A stretch of 64,000 nucleotides of DNA from Skermanella aerolata KACC 11604 (GTDB taxonomy: Bacteria > Pseudomonadota > Alphaproteobacteria > Azospirillales > Azospirillaceae), in assembly GCF_000936425.1 (NCBI RefSeq), contig NZ_AVFK01000003.1, positions 62,001-126,000 on the forward strand. The letters are read 5' to 3'. The position numbers and the translations under genes are program-made. The notes under the pieces are model-generated. The model was not told the origin of the DNA. It searched no databases and worked only from the letters and a program-made list of their open reading frames with translations. How positions within the stretch are numbered: position 1 is the stretch's first letter; each line of letters starts with the position of its first letter. Of the stretch, positions 16,208-25,540 are shown one piece after another.

Positions 16208-18286
16208 TCATCGGCATGCAGCGTCATCCATCGCAGCCGCGATCTTCCTCTGCAATTCGACGTAGTCGTAAGGCTTGGCCACCATCAGGTAGTCCCGGCT
16301 GATATCGCTGGCGACGGTGTGTCCGGCGAAGCCTGATGTCAGCAGGACCTTGATGCCCGGACGCAGGCGTCCGGCTACCTTGGCAAGTTCCGCGCCGCTC
16401 ATTCCGGGCGGGATGACGATGTCGCTGAACAGCAGGTCTATCGGCCGGTCGCTTTGCAGGGTTTCCAGCGCCTCGTTGGCGTGGGCGGCGCCGACGACCT
16501 GATGACCCCAGCGCGTCAGCATCATCTGCGTGGTCAAGCGGATTATGGCGTCGTCCTCGACCAGCAGGATGTCCAGCGACGGGGTCGCCGGTTCACCGCT
16601 CAACTCAGGGGCCTGCGACAGGACGCGGTGGCGGGGCAGGCGGACCGTGGCGGTGGTTCCCTGTCCGGCCACGCTGGTCATCTCGATGGTCCCTTCGTGG
16701 AGCCCGACCAGCCGCCGGGTCAGCGTCAGCCCGAGGCCGGTGCCCTCGACCTTGCCGGTTCCAACGGAATCGGCACGCCAGAACGCTTCGAACATGTGAC
16801 TGAGGTCGTCCTTCGCGATGCCGATCCCGGTATCGGACACCGTCAGGAACAGGCCGCCGTCGCCGTCCTGTTGCGCCGTCACCGTCACCTGCCCGCCGCT
16901 CGGCGTGTACTTGACGCCATTCGTGAGGAGGTTGAGCAGGATCTGCCGCAGCCGCTTTTCGTCGCCGCGTATCGTCGCGACTTCCGGCGCCACCGTGGCG
17001 GACAGGGTGATCCTCGCCCTTGTGGCGCGTGGTTCCATCATCCGGATGCAGAACTTGACCGTTTCGGCGAGATCGACCTCCTCCTCGCCGATCGCCAGCC
17101 GACCAGCCTCGGCCTTGGCATGATCCAGGATCTCGTTGATCAGCCCCAGCAGATGCTGGCCGCTGTCGCGGATATCGCCGGCCCACTCCCGGTAGCGGTC
17201 GCTGCCGAGGGGACCGGCCACTTCGCTGCGGATCATGTCGGCGAAGCCGATCACGGCATTGAGCGGACTGCGCAATTCGTGACTCAACTCCGCCAGGAAC
17301 TGCCCCTTGGCGCGGTTGGCGCTTTCCGCCGTCTCCTTGGCCAGCTTCAGGTCGGCGTCGATCCGGTTGCGTTCCGCGACGTCCCGGATGATGCAGGTGA
17401 TGAAACGCCGGTCGCCGCTTCCGCGCCATGCACTGAGCGAGAGTTCCAGTTCCAGGGCCGTGCCGTCCCGGTGCAGCCCCCGGACCTGACGGTTCGTGAA
17501 GCTGGCCTGGATGAACCGCTCCGCCTCCGGCAGGAGCAGGCGGATGTCGCGGCCCAGGACATCGGCGGCCTTGTGGCCGAACAGGCGTTCGGCGGCGGAG
17601 TTGAACGCTGTCAGCTCTCCTTCCCCGCGCGCCGTGACGATGGCGTCGGCGGCCGTGTCGATGATCGCCCGGTAGCGTGCTTCGCTGGTCCGCAGGGCCT
17701 GGAGGATGCCCATCCGCTCCTGCTCGCGGGAAAGCAAGATCCCGAAGACCACAGTGCCGCCGACGTTTATGACGACCAGCGGTAGGCCAACCGCCGAGAG
17801 CACCTGCAAGGCGTCTTCCCAGGACGGCAGCAGAAGGAGGCTCAGGATATTGCACGAGATCAGCAGGCCCAAGGCCGCGAACGACGCCGTCCGGAAACGA
17901 AGCCGGAGCTTCCTGGGCAGGCGGTCGAAGAGGACGCCGGCCAGGACCGCCATCGTGATGCCGGCTACTCCGGCAAGAGCCCCGATCCCGCCGGTTCCGA
18001 AAAAGCGAAAGGCTCCCGAGATCAGCGCCGCGATCGCGGCGGCGCCGATGCCGCCGAATGGGGCCGCGAGACCGAGCATGATCGCCCGGGCATCGATCAC
18101 CACGCCGGGCGAGATGTGGATCGGGACCAGCATCGTGAGGACGGTGCCGCCGCCGAACAGCAGTCCGCAAGCGGCTTGCCGTCTCCAGGGCCGGACATCG
18201 AAGCGCCGCAGCACACCGCTGTAGAAGACCAATACGAGACCGAGCAGGCCAGCGCTTTGGATTAGGGATAGAAAAGTGGCGGACAT
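16208..18286 (-). CDS. Hybrid sensor histidine kinase with 5TM-Lyt-like input, PAS and receiver domains
   Basis: A 692-aa membrane kinase. Residues 1-185 form about six hydrophobic helices resembling the 5TMR-LYT sensor of LytS (VIDARAIMLGLAAPFGGIGAAAIAALIS). A PAS domain follows at ~200-310, then HisKA with the phosphorylated His336 in FLAELSHELRSPLNAVIGF. The HATPase has its N-box at NLLTNGVKYTP, then DTGIGI and GTGLGL. A C-terminal receiver has acidic residues VEDD and phospho-Asp622 in LLFSDIVIP, so a phosphorelay is expected. It is divergent from a second hybrid kinase at 18537. The signal is unknown. Confidence 0.92.
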   Translation of the reverse strand: MSATFLSLIQSAGLLGLVLVFYSGVLRRFDVRPWRRQAACGLLFGGGTVLTMLVPIHISPGVVIDARAIMLGLAAPFGGIGAAAIAALISGAFRFFGTGGIGALAGVAGITMAVLAGVLFDRLPRKLRLRFRTASFAALGLLISCNILSLLLLPSWEDALQVLSAVGLPLVVINVGGTVVFGILLSREQERMGILQALRTSEARYRAIIDTAADAIVTARGEGELTAFNSAAERLFGHKAADVLGRDIRLLLPEAERFIQASFTNRQVRGLHRDGTALELELSLSAWRGSGDRRFITCIIRDVAERNRIDADLKLAKETAESANRAKGQFLAELSHELRSPLNAVIGFADMIRSEVAGPLGSDRYREWAGDIRDSGQHLLGLINEILDHAKAEAGRLAIGEEEVDLAETVKFCIRMMEPRATRARITLSATVAPEVATIRGDEKRLRQILLNLLTNGVKYTPSGGQVTVTAQQDGDGGLFLTVSDTGIGIAKDDLSHMFEAFWRADSVGTGKVEGTGLGLTLTRRLVGLHEGTIEMTSVAGQGTTATVRLPRHRVLSQAPELSGEPATPSLDILLVEDDAIIRLTTQMMLTRWGHQVVGAAHANEALETLQSDRPIDLLFSDIVIPPGMSGAELAKVAGRLRPGIKVLLTSGFAGHTVASDISRDYLMVAKPYDYVELQRKIAAAMDDAACR

Positions 18287-18536
18287 CGGTCTGTTGAATT
18301 CGCGATCAGAAAAGGTTGATGATCAACACTATTAGACATCTAAGGGTTCATATATCCACAAAGAAATAAAGTTCTTTCAGCATCGAAATTTTGTTTCTTT
18401 GGTTTTGCTGGCCTGTGACCACGAAGTGATCGGAGGGTCCGGCCTGCCGGAATTTTCAGGCACCGCATTGCCCCGGGTTGACTTCAAAGCTGTTATACAA
18501 TGTAAGGTTATTGACGAGTTCACCAGGAGTTTTGAG
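18287..18536. other. Intergenic promoter region between two divergent hybrid kinases
   Basis: About 250 bases, AT-rich from 18300 to 18410. A small inverted repeat GTTGA-TGA-TCAAC (18315-18327) lies just upstream of the 18286 start. TTGACT at 18478 could be a -35 element for the rightward kinase, but no properly spaced -10 follows. No gene is supported here. Confidence 0.4.
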
Positions 18537-20240
18537 GTGGCGCAGAATTCTTCTGGCACCGGGTTTCCAACTGGGCCTCGTGAAGCTGACCTTCGCGAGG
18601 AGCTGGCGGAGGCTCGAAAGGAACTCGACCGGCGCGATGAAATCATTGCGGCGCTTTCGCGCAAGCTCGACGAGTGCGCCCTTGCAGCGCGAACCGCCGA
18701 ACCTGCCGCGGCTCAGGCAGCGCTGCGCGAGAGCGAAAGGCGGTTGTCCGCGATCTTCGCCCAGGCGGCGGTCGGCCTTTCCGAGATCGCGCCGGACGGC
18801 CGGTTCCGCATGGTCAACGATCAGCTTTGCAGTCTGCTGGGCCGGACGCGCGAAGAGTTGCTGAGGCTCAATGTCCAGGACGTGACGCATCCGGACGATC
18901 TTGCCCGCAACCTGCCGCTGTTCACCCGCTTGGTCGAAACCGGCGAAGTGTTCAGCATCGAGAAACGCTACGTCCGCGCCGACGGCAGCCATTTCTGGGC
19001 CGAAAGCAGCGTCAGCCGGATCATCGGCGCCGACGGCGAAGCGCTTGGCGTGATCGCCGCCACGGTCGATCTCACCGAACGGCGCGAAGCCGAGAACAGG
19101 CTGCGGGAAACGCGGGACGAAGCCGTCCAGGCCCGGACCGAGGCGGAGCAGGCCAGCCGGGCGAAGTCGCGTTTCCTGGCATCCGTCAGCCACGACCTGC
19201 GCCAGCCCGTTACCTCGGCCAGCCTGTTCCTCGACCTCTTGAAGAGGCGCCCTCTCGGTCCGCAGGAGCGCGAGCTGGTCGAACCTCTGGCGAGCAGCAT
19301 CGACAGTTTGATCGGGATGCTGAACGGGTTGCTGCAAGTGGCGCGGCTCGATGCCGGCATCGTGACCGCCGATCCCCGAGATTTCCTTCTGGACGAGTTG
19401 CTGCAACGGCTCTTCGACGAGTTCCAGCGGCCGGCGCAGGCGGCCGGCCTGCGCTTCCACGTGCCGCCCGTTCACCTGCGCGTCCGTTCCGATCCCCTGC
19501 TGCTCGAACTGATCCTGCGCAACCTTATCTCCAACGCGATCAAGTACACGCCGGACGGCAGCGTTTCCGTCCTGACCCGGGTCGAAGACGGGCATGTCGT
19601 GCTTGACGTGACCGATACCGGGCTGGGCATCGCGAAGGAAGACAGCGAGCGCATCTTCGACGAATTCTACCAGGGCGCCGAAACCGCCCGCGACCACTCC
19701 CGCGGGTTCGGCATCGGACTGGCGACGGCACGGCGCGTCGCGGCGCTGCTCGGTATCGAGATCGTTGTGGCTTCGGAGATCGGCCGCGGCTCGACCTTCT
19801 CGCTGGTCCTTGCCCAGGCCGAGAGCGAAGGGACGGTACCGTCGGATCGCAGATATTTCGGCATTCAGGGCCTTGCGGGCTTCTCCGCCCTGGTGATCGA
19901 CGACGAGCCGCTGGTCCTGCGCGGGCTGGAAGTGATGCTGAAATCCTGGGACGTGCAGGTTCATGCGGTCCGGACCCTGAGCCAAGCCAAGGAACTGTTC
20001 AGGACGCTGGACAGGCCGCTGGACGTGGTTATCGCCGATTACTCCTTGGCGCATGGCGAACGGGGCACGGATGTCGTCGCCGCCGCGCGTAGGCACGGAA
20101 CGGAAGCCGCGATCCTGCTGACCGGCGACACGTCGCCGGAGCGGCTGGCGGAAGCCGAGAGAAGCGGCTGCCGGCTGCTGCACAAACCGGTCAACGCGGA
20201 CACGCTGGGCGCCGTCCTGAAGGCCGTCTGCCTGAAATAG
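18537..20240 (+). CDS. Hybrid sensor histidine kinase, soluble, PAS-HisKA-HATPase-receiver
   Basis: A 567-aa kinase. I chose a GTG start at 18537, seven bases after an AGGAG site; the frame remains open to 18399 but without a ribosome site. A coiled coil (ADLREELAEARKELDRRDEII) precedes a PAS/PAC domain (~75-185: LSAIFAQAAVGLSEIAPDGRF). HisKA has His219 in FLASVSHDLRQPVTSASLFL, followed by a HATPase (NLISNAIKYTPDG, DTGLGIAKED, GFGIGLAT) and a receiver (VIDDEPLVLRGLEVML, VVIADYSL). The C-terminal receiver and the HDLRQP variant of the H-box are typical of hybrid kinases in quorum- or stress-type relays. No membrane segment is seen. Confidence 0.9.
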   Translation: MAQNSSGTGFPTGPREADLREELAEARKELDRRDEIIAALSRKLDECALAARTAEPAAAQAALRESERRLSAIFAQAAVGLSEIAPDGRFRMVNDQLCSLLGRTREELLRLNVQDVTHPDDLARNLPLFTRLVETGEVFSIEKRYVRADGSHFWAESSVSRIIGADGEALGVIAATVDLTERREAENRLRETRDEAVQARTEAEQASRAKSRFLASVSHDLRQPVTSASLFLDLLKRRPLGPQERELVEPLASSIDSLIGMLNGLLQVARLDAGIVTADPRDFLLDELLQRLFDEFQRPAQAAGLRFHVPPVHLRVRSDPLLLELILRNLISNAIKYTPDGSVSVLTRVEDGHVVLDVTDTGLGIAKEDSERIFDEFYQGAETARDHSRGFGIGLATARRVAALLGIEIVVASEIGRGSTFSLVLAQAESEGTVPSDRRYFGIQGLAGFSALVIDDEPLVLRGLEVMLKSWDVQVHAVRTLSQAKELFRTLDRPLDVVIADYSLAHGERGTDVVAAARRHGTEAAILLTGDTSPERLAEAERSGCRLLHKPVNADTLGAVLKAVCLK

Positions 20241-20280
20241 CGAACACGGCGCGGGCAGCGGGTCGACATGCGAGGAACCG

Positions 20281-21039
20281 TCATGCCGGCGGCCGGCCGG
20301 CGAACAACCCGTGGAGTGCGGATACGGTGAGGCTAGCGGCGCTGCCGGGGAGGAACGGCAAGACCGGGCCGCTCAGCGCCGTGGTATCGCGAAGCGACCG
20401 GGATGGGGATGTCATCCTTTCAATCTTCCGGGAAAGGTCATCGAAGGTCACTATCCGGCCTTGGGCCGGCGGGTCATCCGATGTCGCCGCCGGGGCTGCG
20501 CCGGTTTCTATCGACGACGGCTCCGCTTGGAAGCCGGGATGGAAGCGGACGGAATCGAGTTCCTCGTCGGGATCGGCGGCAAGGTCTTCCAGATCGGCGT
20601 CGGGATGGGGACGAGTGTCGAGGCAGCCGGTATAGTGATGAGTGATCCGCTTGTCCTGGATGACGCCGAGCAGCTTCAAGCGAAACTCGATGGCGCGAAG
20701 GGCCAGCGGCAAGCGGTCCGTTTCGAAAGCGCATTCGATCACGCGGCCGACCTGCTCCGCCGCGTCGTCCAACTCGGCCTGATTGGCCGCGCGCCGGGCC
20801 GTGCGGATTTCATCGATCCGGACCCGGATTTCCGGCTGGCGCATCAGGAAGGCGCCACGCTGCTTGGCTCCATTCGCTGAGTATCCGGCACGCCGCGCCG
20901 CCTCCGCCCCGCCGACATTGCCAGCCATGGCGAGGCAGAAGGCCTCCTGACGCGAGGTCAGGGGCGACCGGTTGGAGGCCGCCAGCGCAGGCCTGGCGAC
21001 GGGAAGCTTCTTGGCCGGAGCTGGTGCCGGGGTGACCAT
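20281..21039 (-). CDS. Terminase-small-subunit-like DNA-binding protein, orphan
   Basis: A 252-aa protein. Residues ~25-80 match the terminase small subunit (Terminase_2) DNA-binding region: LTSRQEAFCLAMAGNVGGAEAARRAGYS, then AKQRGAFLMRQPEIRVRIDEIR. In phages this protein recognises the packaging site. No large terminase, portal or capsid gene lies nearby. The C-terminal ~140 residues are Pro/Ala/Asp-rich and unlike phage TerS, so this is probably a domesticated remnant or an unrelated regulator using the same helix-turn-helix. The start ATG is at 21037-21039. Confidence 0.7.
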   Translation of the reverse strand: MVTPAPAPAKKLPVARPALAASNRSPLTSRQEAFCLAMAGNVGGAEAARRAGYSANGAKQRGAFLMRQPEIRVRIDEIRTARRAANQAELDDAAEQVGRVIECAFETDRLPLALRAIEFRLKLLGVIQDKRITHHYTGCLDTRPHPDADLEDLAADPDEELDSVRFHPGFQAEPSSIETGAAPAATSDDPPAQGRIVTFDDLSRKIERMTSPSRSLRDTTALSGPVLPFLPGSAASLTVSALHGLFAGRPPA

Positions 21040-21518
21040 GGGCGACGCCTTATGCAGGATAGGACTTGGTTTGGATTATTATCCTATAAATATAGGGCCT
21101 GCAAGATCGATAATCGCCGGCGCTGCCAGCGTGGAGCAGCTCATAGGGACATCGACCCGCGACGACCCGTGCGCGTTCCGCGCGCTGTTCGTTGCCGAAG
21201 GCCGCCGGTATCGGACACCCCAGCCCAACTTGACAGCGCCGTCCTCGTCTTGCCACAGGTTCGCGTGACGGGTCGCACGGAACAGCGGGAGTTGCCGCCA
21301 CGAACGTCGCACTGAGATTATCCGACCGATCTCTGATCGGATCCGCATATCGATACCAGACAACTCCATGCTTGATAGAAGCATGCGGCGTCGGTCGAAA
21401 CCCTTCGACAACCTGCCTCCCAGTGACACCAGGCGATCGCTTGGCCGCAGAGCATCCCTGACCTCATGCCGTCTGGCCATTCGGCCATAGGCGCGAAGCA
21501 GCATGGTCTGGATCAATA
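21040..21518. other. Intergenic region, no supported gene
   Basis: About 480 bases between the TerS-like gene and the molybdenum enzyme operon. A short AT-rich stretch at 21070-21095 (TTATCCTATAAATATAG) is the best promoter-like sequence and could serve the leftward gene. A leftward 154-codon open frame spans much of the region but has no ribosome site or recognisable features, so I do not call it. Confidence 0.4.
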
Positions 21519-22139
21519 ATGAACGACGAGAGAAGCATGACAACCGGTCTCTCCACAGATCGACGCCGATTTCTGATCGGTTCCGCCGTGACGGGGACGA
21601 TCCCGTTCATGCCGCGAGACGCAGCTTCGCAAGTGCCGGAGCCGTCCCGGTCGCCCGGCAGTTACCCATCCGTCGACCTGACACTCCATGTCAACGGCCA
21701 AGAACACCGGGTTGAAGTCGATCCGCGGACGACGCTGCTGGACGCACTTCGTGATCATATAGGTCTGACGGGAGTAAAGAAGGGCTGTGATCATGGTCAA
21801 TGCGGAGCTTGCACCGTCCTCGTCGAGGGACGCCGCGAACTCTCCTGTCTCACGCTCGCGGTTTCCGTTCAACAACGCGAAGTGACGACGATCGAGGGCC
21901 TGGCTGCCTCGGACGGCGGCCTGCATCCCATGCAGCAGGCATTCATCGATCATGATGCCTTCCAATGCGGATATTGTACACCGGGCCAGATCCTCTCCGC
22001 GATCGGCTGCGTTAGGGAAGGTCACGCCAGCACACCAGCGGATATCCGGGAGTCGATGAGCGGCAATATCTGCCGTTGCGCTGCCTATCCCAACATCGTG
22101 GTCGCCATAATGCAGGCACGCGAACGGATGGAGGGTTAA
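21519..22139 (+). CDS. Tat-exported (2Fe-2S) subunit of molybdenum aldehyde oxidoreductase (PaoA/YagT-like)
   Basis: A 206-aa iron-sulfur subunit of the xanthine oxidase family. The N-terminus carries a Tat signal (TDRRRFLIGSAVTG). The plant-type [2Fe-2S] domain has GCDHGQCGACTVLVEGRRELSC, and the second cluster uses QCGYCTPGQI and GNICRCAAYPN. An alternative ATG at 21537, just before the Tat motif, has a better GAGAGAAG site, so the start is uncertain by six codons. With the next two genes it matches the periplasmic aldehyde oxidoreductase PaoABC of E. coli, which detoxifies aromatic aldehydes. It is the first gene of a three-gene operon. Confidence 0.92.
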   Translation: MNDERSMTTGLSTDRRRFLIGSAVTGTIPFMPRDAASQVPEPSRSPGSYPSVDLTLHVNGQEHRVEVDPRTTLLDALRDHIGLTGVKKGCDHGQCGACTVLVEGRRELSCLTLAVSVQQREVTTIEGLAASDGGLHPMQQAFIDHDAFQCGYCTPGQILSAIGCVREGHASTPADIRESMSGNICRCAAYPNIVVAIMQARERMEG

Positions 22140-22142
22140 CCC

Positions 22143-23162
22143 ATGCGGCCTTTCGGATATTCGCGCCCCTCTTCCGTGAGCAACGCCATTCTGGAGGTGA
22201 GGGAATTCCTTGCAGCCGATCCACAATCGTCTCTTTCGTTCCTCGCCGGCGGCACCACACTGCTGGATCTCATGAAGCTGGACGTGGTGCGACCCGAACG
22301 GATCATCGACCTCAATGCCCTGCGCGACGAGCTGGGGTATACACGATCGGACGGATCGGCTCTCCGCCTCGGCGCCTTCGCCAGGATGGCGGATGTCGCG
22401 GCCGATGCCGAGGTCATCGCCAACTATCCCGTGATCGCCCAGAGCCTGTCGCTCGCCGCCAGTGCACAACTGCGCAACATGGCGAGCCTTGGCGGCAATG
22501 TGCTGCAACGAACACGCTGCCCCTATTTTCGCGATCCCTCCTGGAGCGCCTGCAACAAGCGTGTGCCCGGAAGCGGGTGCGCAGCCGTTCAAGGAGCCAA
22601 CCGCGCGCATGCGGTGCTCGGTACCAGCGATCATTGCATCGCAACGTATCCAGGCGATTTCGCGCAAGCCCTTGTCGCTCTGGATGCCTCGATCGTCATC
22701 GCCGGTCCCCGAGGAAACCGGACAATCCCATTTGATTCCCTGCATCGGCGGCCGGACGGCAACCCCCATCTGGAAACAAGCCTTCAACCCGGCGAAATCA
22801 TTGCGGAGTTCATCGTTCCGGCACGGTCGTGGATGCGCCGATCGCTGTATCTCAAGATCCGGGACCGGCAGTCCTATGAGTTCGCGGTCGCCGCCGCTGC
22901 GGTTGCGCTGGATCTCGACGGCGGTATGGTGCGCGATGCCCGCATCGCACTCGGCGGCGTTGCAGCCGTTCCATGGCGGGCGCGAGAGGCCGAGGACGCG
23001 CTCCGTGGCCAACCGTTAACGGAGGCGGTCGCGCGTACCGCCGCGCGGCTGGCGTTCGCCGAAGCCCGACCGCAATCCCACAACGCGTACAAGATCGAAC
23101 TCGGCCAATCGACGCTCGTGCGCGCGCTCTTGCAGGCCTCTTCGATGGAGCTCCGCCCATGA
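22143..23162 (+). CDS. FAD-binding subunit of molybdenum aldehyde oxidoreductase (PaoB/YagS-like)
   Basis: A 339-aa FAD subunit of the xanthine dehydrogenase family. The FAD site is LSFLAGGTTLLDLMKLDV, then AQLRNMASLGGNVLQRTRC. An insert with RCPYFRDPSWSACNKRVPGSGC and a fourth Cys in SDHC supplies the extra [4Fe-4S] cluster that marks the PaoB subfamily. The C-terminal CO_deh_flav_C domain starts near residue 225 (YLKIRDRQSYEFAVAAAAVAL). It starts three bases after paoA-like and ends overlapping the large subunit as ATGA. Confidence 0.92.
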   Translation: MRPFGYSRPSSVSNAILEVREFLAADPQSSLSFLAGGTTLLDLMKLDVVRPERIIDLNALRDELGYTRSDGSALRLGAFARMADVAADAEVIANYPVIAQSLSLAASAQLRNMASLGGNVLQRTRCPYFRDPSWSACNKRVPGSGCAAVQGANRAHAVLGTSDHCIATYPGDFAQALVALDASIVIAGPRGNRTIPFDSLHRRPDGNPHLETSLQPGEIIAEFIVPARSWMRRSLYLKIRDRQSYEFAVAAAAVALDLDGGMVRDARIALGGVAAVPWRAREAEDALRGQPLTEAVARTAARLAFAEARPQSHNAYKIELGQSTLVRALLQASSMELRP

Positions 23163-25357
23163 ACAAGACCTTGTTTCCCCAACACGGCGCAAACATGGGA
23201 CAACCGGTTCCACGCTATGAGGGACGTGCCAAGGTGACGGGTGAGGCACGCTATCCAAGCGACGTGAGGCTGCCGCGAACCGCCTATGCCTACCTTCATA
23301 TCAGCCGGATCGGCCGGGGCACGGTTCAAGCGTTCGATCTCGCCGCCGCCAGCGCAGTTCCAGGCGTCATCGACATTCTGACGCATGAGACGATCGGCGA
23401 TCAGATCAAGCAGACGCCGGCGATCTATCAGGGGGGCTACGCGTCCGACTCCTTTCGTCCCCTTGGCTCGGCCGAGATCGCCTATTGGGGACAACCCGTC
23501 GCGGTCGTGATTGCCGAGACGTATGAAGCCGCACGCGAGGCCGCGCATCGGATAGGCGTCACCTATGGGCCGCATTCGCCGCCGGCCGCGGACATGGACT
23601 CACCCGACGCCGTCGCGCAAGCGCTGGTACCGATGGCTATCGATGTCGGTGACTTCGACGCGGCGTATGCCGCGGCACCGATCAAGATCGACGCCCGTTA
23701 TTCCACGCCGGCGCAACACCAGAACCCGATGGAGCTTTTCGCGACCCAGTGCATGTGGGAGGGCGGCCGGCTGGTCGTTCATGAACCGAGCCAGTATGTT
23801 AACAGCGTGAAGTTCGGGCTCGCCGAGCAGCTCGGCATCGACCCTGAACGCATACGCGTCATCAGCACCTATGTCGGTGGTGCATTCGGTGCCAAAGGTT
23901 TCCTGACGCAGCGTACCGCCCTGGTCGCGATAGCGGCGCGGCGCATCGGAAGGCCGGTCAAGCTCGTGGCGACGCGGGAGCAGGGCTTCACCGTTTCGGG
24001 TTATCGCGCCGAGACCCGGCAGCATGTCCAACTCGCGGCCGAGCAAGACGGGCGCCTGATCGCGTTGAAGCACGAAGGATGGGAGCTGACCTCCCGCGCG
24101 GACACGGTCGCCATGGGTGCGGTGTCGATGACCACCCGGCTTTACGCCTGCGCGAATATCGTGGGTCGCGTGAACGCCGTCTCCGCCGACCGGTCTACAC
24201 CGGGTTTCATGAGGGCGCCGGGCGAGATGCCCTACGGCTTCGCATTGGAGACGGCACTCGATGAGCTTTCCAGCAAGCTCGACATGGATCCGGTCGAGCT
24301 TCGCCGGGTCAACGACACCCGGACGGAACCGGTCGGCGGCCTGCCTTATACCAGCCGTTCGCTGATGCGGTGCTTCGACGAGGCTGCGGCGGCATTCGGA
24401 TGGCAGGATCGGACAAGGCAGCCCGGGTCCATGCGCGATGGTGACTGGCTGGTCGGATGGGGATGTGCCAGCGCCTTCTATCCAACGCAGGCCGGAAATT
24501 CGGCGGCGCGTGTCCGGCTGACGGCCGACGGGCGGGTTCATGTTTCGAGCGCCGGTCATGAACTGGGCCAGGGAATGTATACCATGATGGCGCAGGTCGC
24601 CGCGGAGGAACTCGGCGTGCCGATCGAGCGGGTGACCGTCTCACTCGGCGATTCGGATCTTCCCCCGGCCGTCGTCAGCGGCGGATCGGCCGCAACCGCC
24701 AGTGTCGCCCCGGCGATCATGGCCGCCTGCGATGCCATTCGCAGGCGGCTCGGCGTCGGCAATTCGCCCCCGGCCGGTGTCAGGGCCGCAATGGAGGCAT
24801 CCGGCATGGGTGTCATCGAAGAGTTTGCCGAAACCCGCGCGCATGGCCTTCCGCTGGAAAGCGTGCGGGATATGTATCGCGGCAAGGCCTTGCCGACAGG
24901 CGGCGTGAGCCTTCCCGATCGGGTCCAGTTCGCCCTCGGCGCGCAGTTCGTCGAGGTCCGCGTTCACGCGCTGACGCATGAAATCCGTGTCTCCCGGGCC
25001 GTAGGCGCCTTTGCCGCCGGACGCATCATCAATCCGCGCACCGCCCACGGCCAGCTGATCGGCGGAATGATCTGGGGGATCAGTTCCGCTCTTCACGAGC
25101 ACACCGAAGTCGATGGCCGGAATGCAAGCTACATCAACGCGAACCTTGCCGACTACCTGCTGCCGGTGAACGCCGACATCGTCGATATCCAGGCCATCAT
25201 GGTTCCGGAAGAGGACAAGCTGGTGAACCGCGCAGGCGTAAAGGGGGTGGGTGAGATCGGCGTCGTCGGCGTCGCCGCCGCCGTATCGAACGCCGTGTTC
25301 CATGCGACCGGACGGCGACTGCGCGATCTTCCGATCAGGATCGAACACGTCATGTAA
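23159..25357 (+). CDS. Molybdopterin-binding large subunit of aldehyde oxidoreductase (PaoC/YagR-like)
   Basis: A 732-aa large subunit; the start is the ATG at 23159 inside the stop of the previous gene. It shows GQPVPRYEGRAKVTGEARYPSDV at the N-terminus, VGGAFGAKGF at the molybdopterin cytosine dinucleotide region, FMRAPGE, GHELGQGMYTMMAQ, and the catalytic Glu in VKGVGEIGVVGVAAAVSNA near the C-terminus. It has no signal of its own; export rides on the Tat signal of the small subunit. The dedicated cofactor-insertion chaperone (PaoD) is not adjacent. The stop codon is part of a strong hairpin. Confidence 0.93.
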   Translation: MNKTLFPQHGANMGQPVPRYEGRAKVTGEARYPSDVRLPRTAYAYLHISRIGRGTVQAFDLAAASAVPGVIDILTHETIGDQIKQTPAIYQGGYASDSFRPLGSAEIAYWGQPVAVVIAETYEAAREAAHRIGVTYGPHSPPAADMDSPDAVAQALVPMAIDVGDFDAAYAAAPIKIDARYSTPAQHQNPMELFATQCMWEGGRLVVHEPSQYVNSVKFGLAEQLGIDPERIRVISTYVGGAFGAKGFLTQRTALVAIAARRIGRPVKLVATREQGFTVSGYRAETRQHVQLAAEQDGRLIALKHEGWELTSRADTVAMGAVSMTTRLYACANIVGRVNAVSADRSTPGFMRAPGEMPYGFALETALDELSSKLDMDPVELRRVNDTRTEPVGGLPYTSRSLMRCFDEAAAAFGWQDRTRQPGSMRDGDWLVGWGCASAFYPTQAGNSAARVRLTADGRVHVSSAGHELGQGMYTMMAQVAAEELGVPIERVTVSLGDSDLPPAVVSGGSAATASVAPAIMAACDAIRRRLGVGNSPPAGVRAAMEASGMGVIEEFAETRAHGLPLESVRDMYRGKALPTGGVSLPDRVQFALGAQFVEVRVHALTHEIRVSRAVGAFAAGRIINPRTAHGQLIGGMIWGISSALHEHTEVDGRNASYINANLADYLLPVNADIVDIQAIMVPEEDKLVNRAGVKGVGEIGVVGVAAAVSNAVFHATGRRLRDLPIRIEHVM

Positions 25358-25397
25358 GTCGTAGGCGCGCCCGGGCCGCGGGCGCGCCTACGACTTA
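25355..25397. terminator. 19-bp perfect hairpin at convergent gene ends, containing the paoC-like stop codon
   Basis: The arm at 25355-25373 (starting with the TAA stop) is exactly complementary to 25379-25397, with a five-base loop GGCCG. The stem contains GGCGCGCC. There is no T-run on either side, but its stability and its place between convergent genes suggest a bidirectional transcription end. Confidence 0.75.
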
Positions 25398-25540
25398 CCA
25401 TTACGCAAGTTTCCGCGAACGGTATGACTTCGCCAGGGAAGTTCAGGCGGCGGGAGGCCGTACGACGGTCGTCATCAGGGACTGGCGTCGGGATAGCAGC
25501 CTGTTCGGGTAGAGCGGCCTGCTCTCAGGTGCCGCGAGAT

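Noticed and set aside
21079-21543. Leftward 154-codon frame before the molybdenum enzyme genes
   Set aside because: It has no ribosome site, overlaps the true start of the (2Fe-2S) subunit gene and shows no family features.
20281-21543. Prophage remnant around the TerS-like gene
   Set aside because: No integrase, portal, capsid or large terminase gene is seen, so one domain alone does not support a prophage.
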